From Vanrija pseudolonga (taxonomy: Eukaryota; Basidiomycota; Tremellomycetes; Trichosporonales; Trichosporonaceae), in assembly GCF_020906515.1 (NCBI RefSeq), contig NC_085851.1, positions 1,178,001-1,242,000 of the forward strand: a DNA stretch of 64,000 bases, given 5' to 3'. The number at the start of each line of letters is the position of its first letter. Position 1 is the stretch's first letter. The translations under genes were made by a program, and so were the position numbers. Shown here in pieces: positions 10,562 to 22,100 of the stretch. Under the pieces are notes generated by a model. That model ran no database searches and had not been told where the DNA came from. It saw nothing but the letters and a program-made list of their open reading frames with translations.

Positions 10562-11890
10562 TTACTTGTCGGCAATGGCCTCGGCGTTGTCCGCCTCGGC
10601 CTTGTTCTCGCGGGCCTCCCTTCGGGAAGCAATGTCGATGCCGACGAGCTGAGGGTCAGCGTAGGTCCACACAAGACCACTTACAATCTTGGACGCCTTC
10701 CAGAACTGCACAACGTTGATGACCTGCTTGGCGAACATGATGGGGAAGCACAGGAGTCCGATGAGCTGGGGCCAGGTCATCCAGCCAATGATGGGCACAC
10801 CGGAGAGGAAGGGCGCGTACTGGGCAAGCGAGCCAGAGAAGATGGCACGCTCGACCGAGGCATTAAGGTAGAGGCAGACGAAGAAGAGCTCGTTGGCAAA
10901 GCAGAAGATGAACAGGGTCGTGCGGTCGTTGTAGTAGTACCACAGGATGCGAGATACGTCCTGGCCGACATTCTTGTGACTTGTCGCTCCAGTGACGAGA
11001 GAACTGGAGTGGGGTGAGCACAGGCACAGGCACACACACGGCCAGACTTACGAGTACATGTGCATGTAGTGCGATGCGAAGTCGAGCGAGATGAGGAACT
11101 GGAAGAGGAGGGGCAGGCCGTTCTCCGTGTAGGTGGCGGCGAGGAAGGTCAACAAGCAGGCCGTGGTGCAGCGGTCGGTGACCATGTCGAGGACGGCTCC
11201 AAACTTTGTCTCCTGGTCCAGGAGGCGGGCTGCGAGACCGTCGAAGGCGTCCAGCAAGCAACTAACACCATACAGCACTGTGCAGATCTTTGGGTGGAAC
11301 GGCATGTAGTAGAGGGACGCCGCTGCGAGGATCACACGAGCGTAGCCGATCAGGTTGGGGACGAAGAAGAAGACGTTCTCGTCGACGCTGTAATCGTCAG
11401 TGCTTGTCATAACGGTCTGGAAAGCCAGTGGCGGTACCACTGCAAGCTCTACTCACGTCGTCGTACTGCAGAGAGGCAAATGGGTCAGCATGATCAATCT
11501 CCGTTAAACCGGCGGGGCGAGATTGCATCGCAGCAGGTTGACTCACGCAAGGTCAAGCGATCTGGGGCAGTCAGCATGAGCTCGATGGACAAGTCTTAGG
11601 AGGCTGGGGGGACGAGGCTAGGTACAGCTACGACGAGCTTGGTGTGGCAAGTTTGTGGTCGTCGGACCTTGCCTCGCTCGCCCCCACACGCATCAAACGT
11701 GCGATTGCCAGCCTCCGCAGCAGCTTAACACGCACTCCTTTGCATCGCGGTACTGTGTCATCGAGTTTTCGCGCTGGCGTTGCCTGAGTGGGCCCGACTT
11801 TGTGTTGACAGCCGACGAGGTGGCTGCGTGCTTTGGAGAGGGAGCGGGTGAGCCCTCGCCCGAAACTTGTGAGCGGGTGGTTGGTGCCAT
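10562..11890 (-). CDS. PIS1: Phosphatidylinositol synthase (CDP-diacylglycerol-inositol 3-phosphatidyltransferase)
   Basis: Six exons by eye: 11890-11736, 11561-11547 (15 nt), 11465-11457 (9 nt), 11387-11052, 11003-10685 and 10648-10562, giving 306 residues. The enzyme joins CDP-diacylglycerol and inositol in the ER membrane; its product feeds phosphoinositides, sphingolipids and GPI anchors. The CDP-alcohol phosphatidyltransferase signature D-G-x2-A-A-R-x8-G-x3-D-x3-D is intact: DAFDGLAAR, then FGAVLDMVTDR. Several hydrophobic helices follow. The N-terminus is soluble and variable. Two very small exons lie between good GTGAGT donors and CAG/TTACAG acceptors; the 9-nt one keeps frame whether used or skipped, so it is unsure. 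The last intron is only 36 nt (GTAAGT...CTGACCCTCAG) and in frame, so it too could be retained. The downstream CDP-alcohol core is certain. Confidence 0.9.
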
Positions 11891-12661
11891 TGCGGTGGGT
11901 GAGGTTGGGATGGGGGGTTGGTGCGTGTGTGAGAGTTGAGTGAAGCAGGGTTGCGCCTTGTCGCGTGTATGGGTAATATGCGATGGGGGTGTTTATAAAA
12001 GGATTGTGATGTTGAAGAAGGAAGAAGGAAGAAGAGGGGGGGTGATGCAAGTCGAGTGCCGACGACGCAAGACGAGGGAGATAGCAAAGTGTGGTGTGTG
12101 ACGGTGGTGTGTGGTGGTTGGTACTTGCGTAGCCGTTGGTCGTCCTCTCGGCAGCCGCAGCGCCGCCGCGCGCAATGAGCCAGGCAGCGGTGGGTGGCTG
12201 GGCACACTCAGCACAGGAAAACACCAACGACGACGTAGGTGGTGCCAAGCGTTACGTAACAACACCTCATACATGCCGTTGGAGTGGGGGCCGCCGGCTT
12301 CGGCCACCCCTCGCCGATGGCCTCTGCGCGTGGCGCCGCCCGCGGGGGTGGAGCATGGAGCACTGCATGCATACGCCGTTGGGGACAAGGCAGCGTGCGT
12401 GCTATTGCAGCACGGTGGGTGTGAGGCGAGAAGAGCACAAGTAGGGTGAATCGTGTGCACCTCGCTCTCGGCGATCTCATTATCAAGGTGGGGCGGGGCG
12501 GCTAGCAGTGGGACCAGCCGTGAAATATACTCCCGCCCGTCCATCGGCCCGCCACGCCGTTGCCAGTCCGCCACGCTGGCTAGACGTCGAGCTGATCATA
12601 CGTGCACTGTATAACGCGTCTATTGACAATCGACTCTGACCCGGCCCGACCCACACACAAC
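11891..12661. promoter_or_regulatory. Divergent promoter region of PIS1 and COG6
   Basis: This 770-bp gap separates two start codons on opposite strands, so it should hold both promoters. A TATAAA on the minus strand at 11997-11992 lies about 105 bp before the PIS1 start. A TGCATGCAT palindrome sits at 12364. No coding frame stands out. Confidence 0.5.
11992..11997 (-). promoter_or_regulatory. TATA box candidate of PIS1
   Basis: TATAAA on the minus strand about 105 bp before the PIS1 ATG. The distance suits a fungal TATA box with a leader of some tens of bases; use is not shown. Confidence 0.4.
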
Positions 12662-14964
12662 ATGGCAGCGCCGCCCCAGCCGCGTCCGCTGCTCGTCTCG
12701 ACGCCGTCAGGCGGCTCGACATCAGCATCGGGGAGCTCGACACCAGTGCCGGCCGCGTCGCGCAACAACCCCATCTCGCTGCGCATCTACAAGGCGATCG
12801 GGACGAGCTTTGACGACCGGGGCTCGCGCGAGGCGCTCGAGATCGCCTCTGGGTTCTACGCGTCCAGCAAGGCAAAGGGCAAGGCCAAGGCTGAGGACGG
12901 CGGCGACGAGGCCGCGGCGCCGATTAGGCGCACGCTGCGCGGACAGAGCGCCGCGACTGCACGCCGTAACCTCAAGCGCGACGTCGAGGCGCGTCTCGCT
13001 GGCGGGTCGCAGCATTTCCTCGAGGCGTTCGGCGAGGTTGACAAGAAGCTCGACGTGCTCCGCGAACACATGCTCGAGATGCAGAGCCGCTGCGACCAGG
13101 TGCAGGCCGAGCTCGACCAGGCCAACAGCGGTACAAAGTATCTGCTTGAGCGGGCCGACGGACTGCGATCACAGAGGTGGGCTGGGTTGCGGCAATGGCA
13201 GCACTGACGCACTCCAGGTCGTCTGCGCAGCTCCGTACCTCGCTCGTCACGCTCTTCCTCGCGCGCTTCACGCTCACACAGGGCGAGGAGCGCGCGCTCA
13301 GCTCGCGCGAGTTTGACCTGGGGCCAGAAACGTTTAAGGCGCTCGACCATGTCGAGGCGATCCGCTCCGACTGCCGCGCGCTACTCGGCGGCGACGAGGC
13401 CAAGATGCAGGCTGGGTAGGTTGTGGTTTGTGTCTGGGGCGGGCGCTGACACTCCAGACTCGACATTATGGCGTCGACTGGCGTGCAGATGGAGGCAGGG
13501 TACACCAAGATCCACCGTTGGCTCGAGTTCCAGTTCCGCCAGATGACGCGCGACGCGCAGCTCGAAGTCTCGGGGGTCATGCGCGAGGCGGTGCGCCGTC
13601 TCGGCCAGCGACCAGGGATGCTGAAGTGGGTGGTGGCCCGATGGCCGTTCCGTCTGTTCACGACTGACACGCACGCAGGGAGGTCCTCCACGTCCTCACC
13701 TCAACCCGCCAGGCATCAGTCCTTAGCGCGTTCCTCGACGCGCTGACGCGCGGCGGGCCGAAAGGCCTCCCGCGCCCGATCGAGATCCACGCGCACGAGC
13801 CGACACGCTACGTCGGCGACATGCTGGCGTGGGTGCACCAGGCGACGGCGACAGAGCACGAGCTGCTCGAGTCGCTCTTTGGCGTCGGCAACCGCGCGCG
13901 CATGGTCGGCGCCGAGCGCTCGGTGCTCGAGCGCACCGAGGCGGAGAAGATGGTCGCCGAGGCGCTCGACCGTGATCTCGAGGGCCTCGGCCGCCCGCTC
14001 AAGCTCCGCATCGAGCAGACGCTAAAGAGCCAGGAGGGCGTTATCACGACGTACCGTATCGTCAACCTCCTCCAGTTCTACCTCGTGACTATGCGCAAGA
14101 CGATTGGGCCGGACGCCTTGCTCTCCAAGGCTCTGCAAGAGTGAGTTGCATTGTTTGGAGCCAACTGACCCCAGGCTGTACGAGCACGCCGACGCGGCAT
14201 TCTTCGAGACGCTCGAGGCGCAGGGCCGGTCACTGCTGCGTTTCCTGCACCCGCCTGACGCCAACCTCAGCCCGCCGCTCGCGCTGCGCGACGCGAGCCA
14301 GGTGCTCCGCGAGATCATCGCAGTGTACGACACGTCGCTGGTGGACGACGCCGAGCGCGAGGGCGACTTTGCCAAGCTGCTCAACGCGGCCGTCGACCCC
14401 GCCGTCGAGATGTGCGAGCGCATGGCCGACCTGCGGAAACAGAGCTCGCCCTCGTCGGGCGCTTGGGACCGCGACGTCTTCTTGGTCAACTGCCTCGAGT
14501 ACCTCCAGCACACGCTCGAGATTTACCCCTTCACTGCCCCGCGCGTGTCCACGCTGCAGGAGCAGGTGCAGACGCATATCGAGTCGATGACCTTCGAGCA
14601 CCACGGTAAGCTGCTCGAGCAGTGTGGCCTGGCGCCCGTCATGAAGGCAATCAGGACACGGCCAGCCGACACGCCCCTCTCGCGCCTGCCTGGCGCCACG
14701 CCGAAAGAGCTCACCGCCGCGCTCACCCAGTTCTCGTCCTTCCTCACCAACCACGACCCGCTCACGTCTCCCCGCCTCGCGCTCCTCTCCAACCCCCGCC
14801 TGGCGGAGGGTATCCACCGCACAGCGCTGCGGCGCATTGCCACGGCGTATGCCGAGGTTGCCGACCATGTGCTCGACAAGAACGAGGGCTACGAGTTTGC
14901 CGAGACCCTGCTGCGCCGTGGGCGCGACGAGGTCGAGGTGGCCCTCGGTGTGGCCGAGCTGTAG
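12662..14964 (+). CDS. COG6: Conserved oligomeric Golgi complex subunit 6
   Basis: Five exons, 12662-13176, 13218-13415, 13458-13625, 13679-14140 and 14175-14964, join in frame to 710 residues, the usual Cog6 length. COG tethers retrograde vesicles at the Golgi and keeps glycosyltransferases in place; Cog6 belongs to the lobe B half. The sequence has the family start NPISLRIYKAIGTSFDD (about residues 36-52), an early coiled coil (EVDKKLDVLREHMLEMQSRC) and long helical repeats after that, with blocks such as YTKIHRWLEFQFR and FLVNCLEYLQHTLEIYPF. Introns are 34-53 nt, close to the lower limit. It converges with SEC53, leaving only 143 bp between stop codons. Confidence 0.93.
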
Positions 14965-15107
14965 ATGGAAGTGGCTGGTGCCGCCGAGGCATAGAGGTAG
15001 ACAAGGGGATAGCTTTCTGGGCACACCTGAGCCTCTCCGCACCACAATGTACTATTTTTTCATCATGAATCTATGGGCAGAGTCCGTCTGGCAGCTGTAC
15101 GCCGCGT

Positions 15108-16231
15108 CTACTTGGAAAGGAAGAGCTCGTGGAGGATCTTGAGGGTGTCGTCGGGGTTGTTGACGGCGTGGCCAATGGTGCGGGGGTCGTTGTAGATCTC
15201 GTAGTCGTTGCCGCCCTTGTAGGTCTGGGGAGGTCAGCTGGGGGTAAAGACGCGCCACGCCGCCACTACACACCTTGTCACCGAAGAAGTGGATCTCGTC
15301 AAAGCCCTCGCCCTCGAGCCTGCCGAGAGCGTACGTCTTGTCCCAGCCGTGGGGGAAGACGTCGAACGAGATCTGGCCGCCGATCGAGTACGTGAGGTTG
15401 AGGTGGGCAAACTTCTCCTGGAGGACCTTGACAAAGGCAGCACGGATGCCGTGCTGCTTGTCGTACACCTCGTAGTCGTTACGCTCCTGCGTCGACGCGT
15501 TACGGCCGATGGGCGAGACGTTGATCATGCCGTTACGGAACTCGATGAACGTGCCGCGCTTGATGGGGATGTCGACCTCGGAGAGGTAGCGCAGGATGAA
15601 GTTGGCGAGCTTCTTGTACTCCTCCTCGCCGACGTGCTGGATGAACGAGGCCGACTGGAGCTTCTGGCCGAGCTTGTAGGCCGTCAGGCCGTTCTCGGCA
15701 AAGCCATAGTCGAACGAGTTGAGAACTGCGGGGGTTAGCGGGGCGCGATGACCTTGGCGAGGAGCGGGGGGCTGGGGTGCGGGGCCTGGGCCGGCGCGGG
15801 CGTGCAGAACCACTTGAACGACGGGGGACGACGCCAGATGACGCCACGACGCCGAAGGACAGCGCAAGCTTGCAGGCTAGGCTACCGCCGCGCGTTCTCA
15901 CGCCCCGTCGACGAGCCGGACGACCAAGCAGCTCCCTCCCTACCCAGCTCGCCCGCTCGCGAGCTCGCTCGCTCGCTCACAGCACACACTCACCATCGTT
16001 GCCGCCGGTCGAGAGCTGCTCGACAATCTTGCTCAAGTCCGAGCCGCCGACGAACGCAATGGCCGTCTTCTCGCGCAGAGCCTTGAGGGCAGCGATCATC
16101 TCGGGGGTGGCCTGCTGGCGCGCGAGGGAGAGGGTGCCGTCCACGTCGAACATGCAGATTGTGCGCGGGTGGGCGCGCTCGGCGAACGGCTTGACGCCGG
16201 CGGGGAAGGCGGACGCGGGGGTGGTGGACAT
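15108..16231 (-). CDS. SEC53: Phosphomannomutase
   Basis: Three exons, 16231-15994, 15725-15274 and 15224-15108, give 268 residues. The enzyme turns mannose-6-phosphate into mannose-1-phosphate, the source of GDP-mannose for N-glycans, O-mannose, GPI anchors and, in capsulate relatives, capsule. It is a cytosolic HAD-fold enzyme: the nucleophile motif is FDVDGTL (D at about residues 28-30), followed by FVGGSD, the cap blocks [21 protein letters not shown] and [10 protein letters not shown], and the metal-binding [19 protein letters not shown] and GGNDYEIY. The first intron is 268 nt, much longer than its neighbours. A TATAAA lies 62 bp before the ATG. Confidence 0.95.
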
Positions 16232-16922
16232 TTTGTGTAAGTGGTGTGGGTGTGGGTGACTTGAGGGAGGTGGTTAGTGATGTGGTTTGCGATTTATATT
16301 GGGGGCTGCAGTGAGCTGGCTTGGCTGCTGGCGTGGAGGAGGCGTCGTCGTCACAGCCGCTATGATTTTGCGGCTGGCTCAAGAGTTGTGTTGCGGCCAG
16401 GGACCCGTGTCTGTGCCCCCGCGCGTTTAATCTTTGGCCCTTGAGTCTGGCGTTCTGGCGTCTCTGGGCGGGCGGGTCAGGGGAGACTTCAGCGCGACGG
16501 AAAGGACGGGACGCGCAGCACCAAATGGCCATTTGCAGAGGCCGGCGCTGCTCGCGTAGAATGCATACAAATGCGGCAGGAGCATTATACAGCGCGCGCA
16601 GCATGCCGAGCCTGCATGCCAGCAGCACGCACCGCGTCCCGTCGTGGCCGCTGCCACCGCGCTGCACGTGGACGTGGAACGTGCCTGGTTCCACGTCGCC
16701 GGCGAGGCTTCGAGAGCTTGCGGCTTTGGTGACTTTTTGCTTAGTGAGCGTCGTGTCGCCGCCGCGCCGCCACTATGCATTGCGCGTGTGTGTGTGTGTT
16801 GCTGAGAAGGCTAGAGAACGACGCTACAGCGCTATTAGAATAGCAAAGAGAGACGTGGGTAGAGAGAGTTGTTGCATGCCACTTGTCGCGTGTGCCTGTC
16901 CTTTGTTTGCCGCTGCCATCAA
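16232..16922. promoter_or_regulatory. Divergent promoter region of SEC53 and the acetyl-CoA transporter
   Basis: A 690-bp gap between two start codons on opposite strands. It holds a minus-strand TATAAA at 16298-16293 for SEC53 and two GCATGC motifs near 16605-16620. No convincing coding frame. Confidence 0.5.
16293..16298 (-). promoter_or_regulatory. TATA box candidate of SEC53
   Basis: TATAAA on the minus strand, 62 bp before the SEC53 start codon. Confidence 0.45.
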
Positions 16923-19082
16923 ATGTCCCAGGCCGAAGAGCAGCACCGCCAGCTGCAACAGCCCGCGACGCGATCGACGGCGCCGTCACCGACCACCTTG
17001 TCTCGTCGCTCCCGCACGGCCCGACCGGCAACATCGTCTCCTGACAAGTCGCACAAATCATTGCACAACCACAACCAACAACTCACGCATCGCAGGTCTG
17101 CTGCATCATCAAACAGCAACACATCTCATCACACTCGTTTACCTACTACATCAGGCGCAGCCTCCACCAGCGCAGCCCACGACTACGACTCGGACTCGTC
17201 CATCTCCTCTGCCACCTCCACCGCCCTCGTCGACGCCATGCTGAGCGGCCGCGACGCAGCGTCCAAGCGCGCGCGCGCGATCGAGGATCTGGGCGACTTG
17301 GAAGAAAAGGGCCTGCTGCACCGCGACGACGCGCCCAGCGGCGGCGCAGACACACCGCGCAAGGGCAAGGGCCAGGACCCGCGCGAGGCAGTCTTCGAGA
17401 AGCTCGAGTTCCAGGACACGGACGAGCAGGTCGCCCCGGGGCTCAAGAGCAAACGCGACAAGCACGCCTTCTCGCTCCTCGTCGTGCTCTACCTCCTCCA
17501 GGGCGTGCCCCTCGGTCTCACGTTCGGCACGCTGCCGTTCCTCATGAAGCCGTACATCTCGTACTCGGCCCTCGCCGTCTTCGCCCTCTCCACCTGGCCG
17601 TACAGCCTCAAGCTCTTCTGGTCGCCCATCGTCGACGCGTGGTTCATGCCCAAGTGGGGCAGGCGCAAGAGCTGGATCGTGCCCGTGCAGGGCATCACCG
17701 GGCTTGGGCTGTGGTTTATCGGCTCGCGGATCGAGGGCTGGCTCGCGGCCAAGGAGCACATTGACATCAACTTCTTGACCTACGTGTTTGGGTCTCTGAT
17801 CCTCGCCGCGGCGACCCAGGGTGAGTTACAACGGCGGCCTGTAGCCAGAGCCCAGCTAACTCTTGCAGATATCGCCGTCGACGGCTGGGCACTCACCCTC
17901 CTCTCGCCTCCAAACCTGTCCTACGCGTCGACAGCCCAGACAATCGGCCTGGGTATCGGCTCGGCCCTCTCCTTCACCGTCTTCCTCTCCCTCAACTCGG
18001 TCGAGTTCAGCAACAAGTACTTCCGCACCACGGCTGGACACCAAGACTACCCGCTCGTCAGCCTCGGCTCGTACCTGCACTTCTGGGGCGTCATGTACAT
18101 CGTCGTCACCCTGTGGCTCATCTTCTTCAAGGTCGAGGACCCCGTCAGCGAGACGGACCCCGACCTCGACGTCAAGAAGGTGTACGGCGTCATGTGGAGC
18201 ATTATCCGGCTGCCTAGTGAGCTGAGCCTACGCCCCCTAAACTGCCACTAACCTCCCTTCCAGACATCCAGGCCTTCCTCTTCGTCCTCCTGATCGCCAA
18301 GTTCGGCTTCCAGGTCAACGAGTCGGTGACCAACCTCAAGCTGCTCGAGAAGGGTCTGAGCAGGGAAGACCTCGCTGTCGCCGTGCTCCTCGACTTCCCA
18401 GCGCAAATGATTGTCGGGTGGCTGACAGCCAAGTGGAGCCGGCCAGTCCACGGCCCCGACGAGGGCCGTCACCCCTTGAGCGCGGGCAACGGGCGCTCGT
18501 CGCAGCTGAGCGGCACGCTGCGCCTGTGGGTGATTGCCTTCTGGGCGCGTCTTGCCATGGCGGCCATCGCAGCCGCCGTCGTGTGGGCGTTCCCCGTCGG
18601 CAACGTCGGCAGTGGCTACTTTGCCCTCGTCGTCGCGACGACGCTCCTGACCAGCCTGTCCAACACCATGTCGTTCGTCGGCATCACCGCCTTCCACACC
18701 CAGATCGCAGACCCCCTCATCGGCGGCACGTACATGACTCTCCTCAACACCGTGTCCAACCTCGGTGGCACGTGGCCCAAGCCGCTCATCCTCCGCTCGG
18801 TCGACCTCCTCACCGTCTCGTCGTGCTCGACCACCGGACTCCAGTGTACCTCGGACGAAGGCAAGGCGGCGTGCAAGACCGCAGGAGGCACCTGCAACAT
18901 TGAACGCGATGGCTACTATGTCATGACGGCGATCTGCATCGTCTTGTCAGCGGCCTTGTTGACACTGCACATCCTCCCAACGGTCAAGCGACTCCAGGGT
19001 GAGTTGCACTGCGTGTGTAACGCCCCAACTGACATCCCCAGCCCTGCCCATGTCCGCCTGGCGAGTAAAGATCCCAGCATAG
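16923..19082 (+). CDS. Acetyl-CoA transporter (SLC33A1/AT-1 family)
   Basis: Four exons, 16923-17820, 17869-18216, 18264-18998 and 19042-19082, give 673 residues. The family carries acetyl-CoA from cytosol into the ER/Golgi lumen, where it serves acetylation of proteins and glycans. The first 180 residues are soluble and serine/basic rich; the membrane domain begins with KHAFSLLVVLYLLQGVPLGL and carries the family blocks WPYSLKLFWSPIVDAWF, GRRKSWIVPVQ, DIAVDGWALTLL and SNTMSFVGITAFHTQIADP, with about eleven helices. The last exon codes for just 13 residues. In cryptococcal yeasts lumenal acetyl-CoA would serve capsule O-acetylation; applying that here is inference. An ATG at 16869 in the same frame would add 18 residues; 16923 fits better. 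Only 61 bp separate its stop from that of NUP133. Confidence 0.9.
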
Positions 19083-19143
19083 AGGTATCAGTTCTACATT
19101 ATGCATATATGCCGCTCGTGTCGTCGCTCTCTCTGCTAGCTCT

Positions 19144-22100
19144 CTACATGTCCACGTCGTCGCTCGCCAGGTCGGACGCCACCAGCTCGGACACGGCACG
19201 AACGCGCTCGTCCAGCCCGACATTGGCAATCAAGTTGTCCAGCGTCTGGATCTCGTCCTCGGCATCGGCGAGCAGCTCCTCGACCGCGCCAGCGGCGAGT
19301 TCGGGAAACCGTGCGGCGATCTCTGCCAGCTGCGGAGCCTGAGCGGCAGTCTTGGGCGAGAGGATGAAGGTTGGGGGGATTTCTGGGTGGTCAGCTAACA
19401 CTGTCAACATGTGAGCAGATGACCTACCTGCCCGCCCCTCGCGAATGGCCAGCAGCGTCTGGTAAGTGAGAGTCTGGCGCTGAAGCTGGCGCTGGGCTTC
19501 CTCGCTGCGGCCCGCGGTCTGCGCAATCTGTGCCCAGCTGGAATTGTCAGCGCTAGAACTCGAGTCCCTGCAGCAGCAGCACTCACTCATCACGGATGAA
19601 CACGCGACGCCACACCGAAATCAGCGCAACCTGCTTGCGTGCCTCGGGGAGAGCCTATAGACGTCAGCACTGCCCAGGCATCACACACTCACATTGTCCG
19701 CAACAAGACGCTCGAGAGCGATGGCAGAATCACGCTCGCGGCCGCCAATGTTGTCCTTGAGCGTGAGGACGTCCACGAGGCCCTCGACGTCGAGCGCGTC
19801 GCCAGCCAGCAGGCGGTTGATGAGCTGGATGAGCAGCCGTGTGTAGGCTGGTCGGCCAACGAGAACCTTGGCGTTCTCGGCGACGTAGCCCTCGGCACTT
19901 GGCTGCTTGGGGTAGCCAGTGGTAGGCGCAACGCTCACAATGGCGTCCTGCAGGGCGTTCTCGACGTTGATGACGTCGAGCTCGTCGTCGATAGCTACAA
20001 CTAGTCAGCACACAGGTCGCCTGGCCGAAACCAAACGTACACTCCAACAGGCGGCTGCGCGCTTCGTTGTCGCCCTTCGACTTGATCTCGGCAACGGCAG
20101 ACAGCTTCGCGATGCTGCTGAGAATCTACGTTGCGTCAGCTTACCACTAGGGCCAGCTCCATTCCCACTCACGTGCTTCTGGTCCAAGTCGATGGTTCCA
20201 CGGTCAACCTCGAAGAGCGCTGTGGCAGCATCACCATAACGCTTGCTGGCAATGTCGTGGATCCACGAAAGCTCGGGGTGAGGGAACTGCTGGAAGAAGG
20301 CTGAGAGTAACGAGCCGTACACCTCGTCCTGGCTCAGGAGAGTGTACACTTGGCCATTGTCGATGTACCACTGGTAAAGGACAAACGCAAAGTCCTTGCC
20401 AAACCTCTCGATGTACTGCTCGATGCGCGCAGGTCCAGCGGACGAAGCGGGGTTCTGACACAGGTAGACGAGTGTGGGGAAATCGCGGTGGTGCTCGGCG
20501 AGCTCGTATGCGGCGCCGACACGGTCAATGCCAACGAGAGGACGGATGATACGGGGCTTGAGCTCGGCCCAGCGCTGGCCAAGAGTCAGGCCGCTGGTCG
20601 GGTCTGCGCCTCCGTTCATCTCAGTCGCGCTCGTCCGCAGCTTGTCCTCCATGTTGTCGCACAAGGCAGCGGCGAGGCTCGTCATCTGCTGCTTGAGCAC
20701 GTCCTGATCCCTTTGCTGAGCCGCCTGCTCTGTGTTGGCCGCTGCGCCAGTCGTTGGGGGCGCCTCGTCGACGACCGACCCGAGGGTGCGTGTCCGCGTC
20801 TTGATGAGCTTCTCGGTCGCAATGTACAGGGCCTCGACGTCATTGATGAGCGTGTCGCTCGCGGTCCAAAGTGCGACGGCGGGGTGCTGGCGGTCCACCT
20901 GGTAGACGTTGACACCGTTCTCGCGGACCACGGTACACCCGTGAAGGACGGTTAAGAAGATGCGGTTGGCCTCGAGGACCCATTGAGAGAGGTCGACACC
21001 GGTCACCGAGACAGCCTTGAACGACTGGAAGACGGTATCCAAGAGGCGGTCAAGCTGCAAAACGTGCTTGCGGAAGAAGAGGCGGACAAGGTCGTCCTGG
21101 GCTCCGGCGCCCAGCTGCTCCATCAGGATGGTGATCGAGTCGGCAAGTAAGCTCAGCGGGGAGTGACTGTAGACCTGGTCCATCACCCTGTTCTGGTAGT
21201 CCCAGAGATCGATGGCGGCCCCGACCTTCTCGGCGTGAGCGCACAACCGGCGGCGAGTGCTCTCAGGGAGCAGGCTGAGTGCGTGGTTGCGGTGGACAAA
21301 GTCCATGAGCTCCTGGAGACGGCCGTAGCGGTCGGTCAAGAGGGCGCGGATCTCGTAGATGGCAGGCAGGTTGGGCGAGGACGACGAGACAATCTCGATC
21401 GACACGGTCTCGGCAGCCTCGGCGACATCTCCCCGGTAACCTGGAGGCAGGTCAAAGGTCAGCGGGTTGTCGCCGCGGTCACCAAAGAACACGGCCTGCT
21501 CCATGCGTGAGCGGATGGCGGCCGTAGCTGAAGCCGAGGACGACAGGTTGCGGTTGGAGACAACTCCCTCCGCCACCTCGATGGTCATAAGACCGCCGAC
21601 GGCCGCCATGGCGACAATAGACGAGATGCCACTGCGAGTAGCTCCAGGACCAACGCCAATGAAGGCATTGTTCGTCTTGAGCTTGACGCTGTCCTCGTAG
21701 GCATTGCTGGACAGCGAAGCCATGACAATGGCCTCGGCGAAGCGGACGAACGCCGTCTGGCTGCCTGTAGGGATGTACAGCTTCGGGGCGTCGAGCGTGC
21801 GGGGGTCGTCGTGGGCGACGTAGGAGAGGTAGACGATGTTGTTGAGCGTGACGGTGTTGGAACGGACATTGTTCTCGAAGAGCACCACGGCGTGCGAGTT
21901 GTGCAGGCGGCTGTTGTACTCTGACGAGCCGGACTGGGGCTGAGAGTAGGACACGAGCGCGGCGAGCTGGCCCGAGCCGACCGATACGAGATCGCGGAGC
22001 TCGAGGTGGACGTTGCCCGAGCTCCAGGTCCTCTCGTCATCGAAGAGCGACTGGCCGATCGACTCGCGGAGGTCAAACTCGTGCACGAGGCGCACGCTAC

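Noticed and set aside
15726-15993. snoRNA inside the long first intron of SEC53
   Set aside because: No box C/D or H/ACA pattern on the coding strand by eye.
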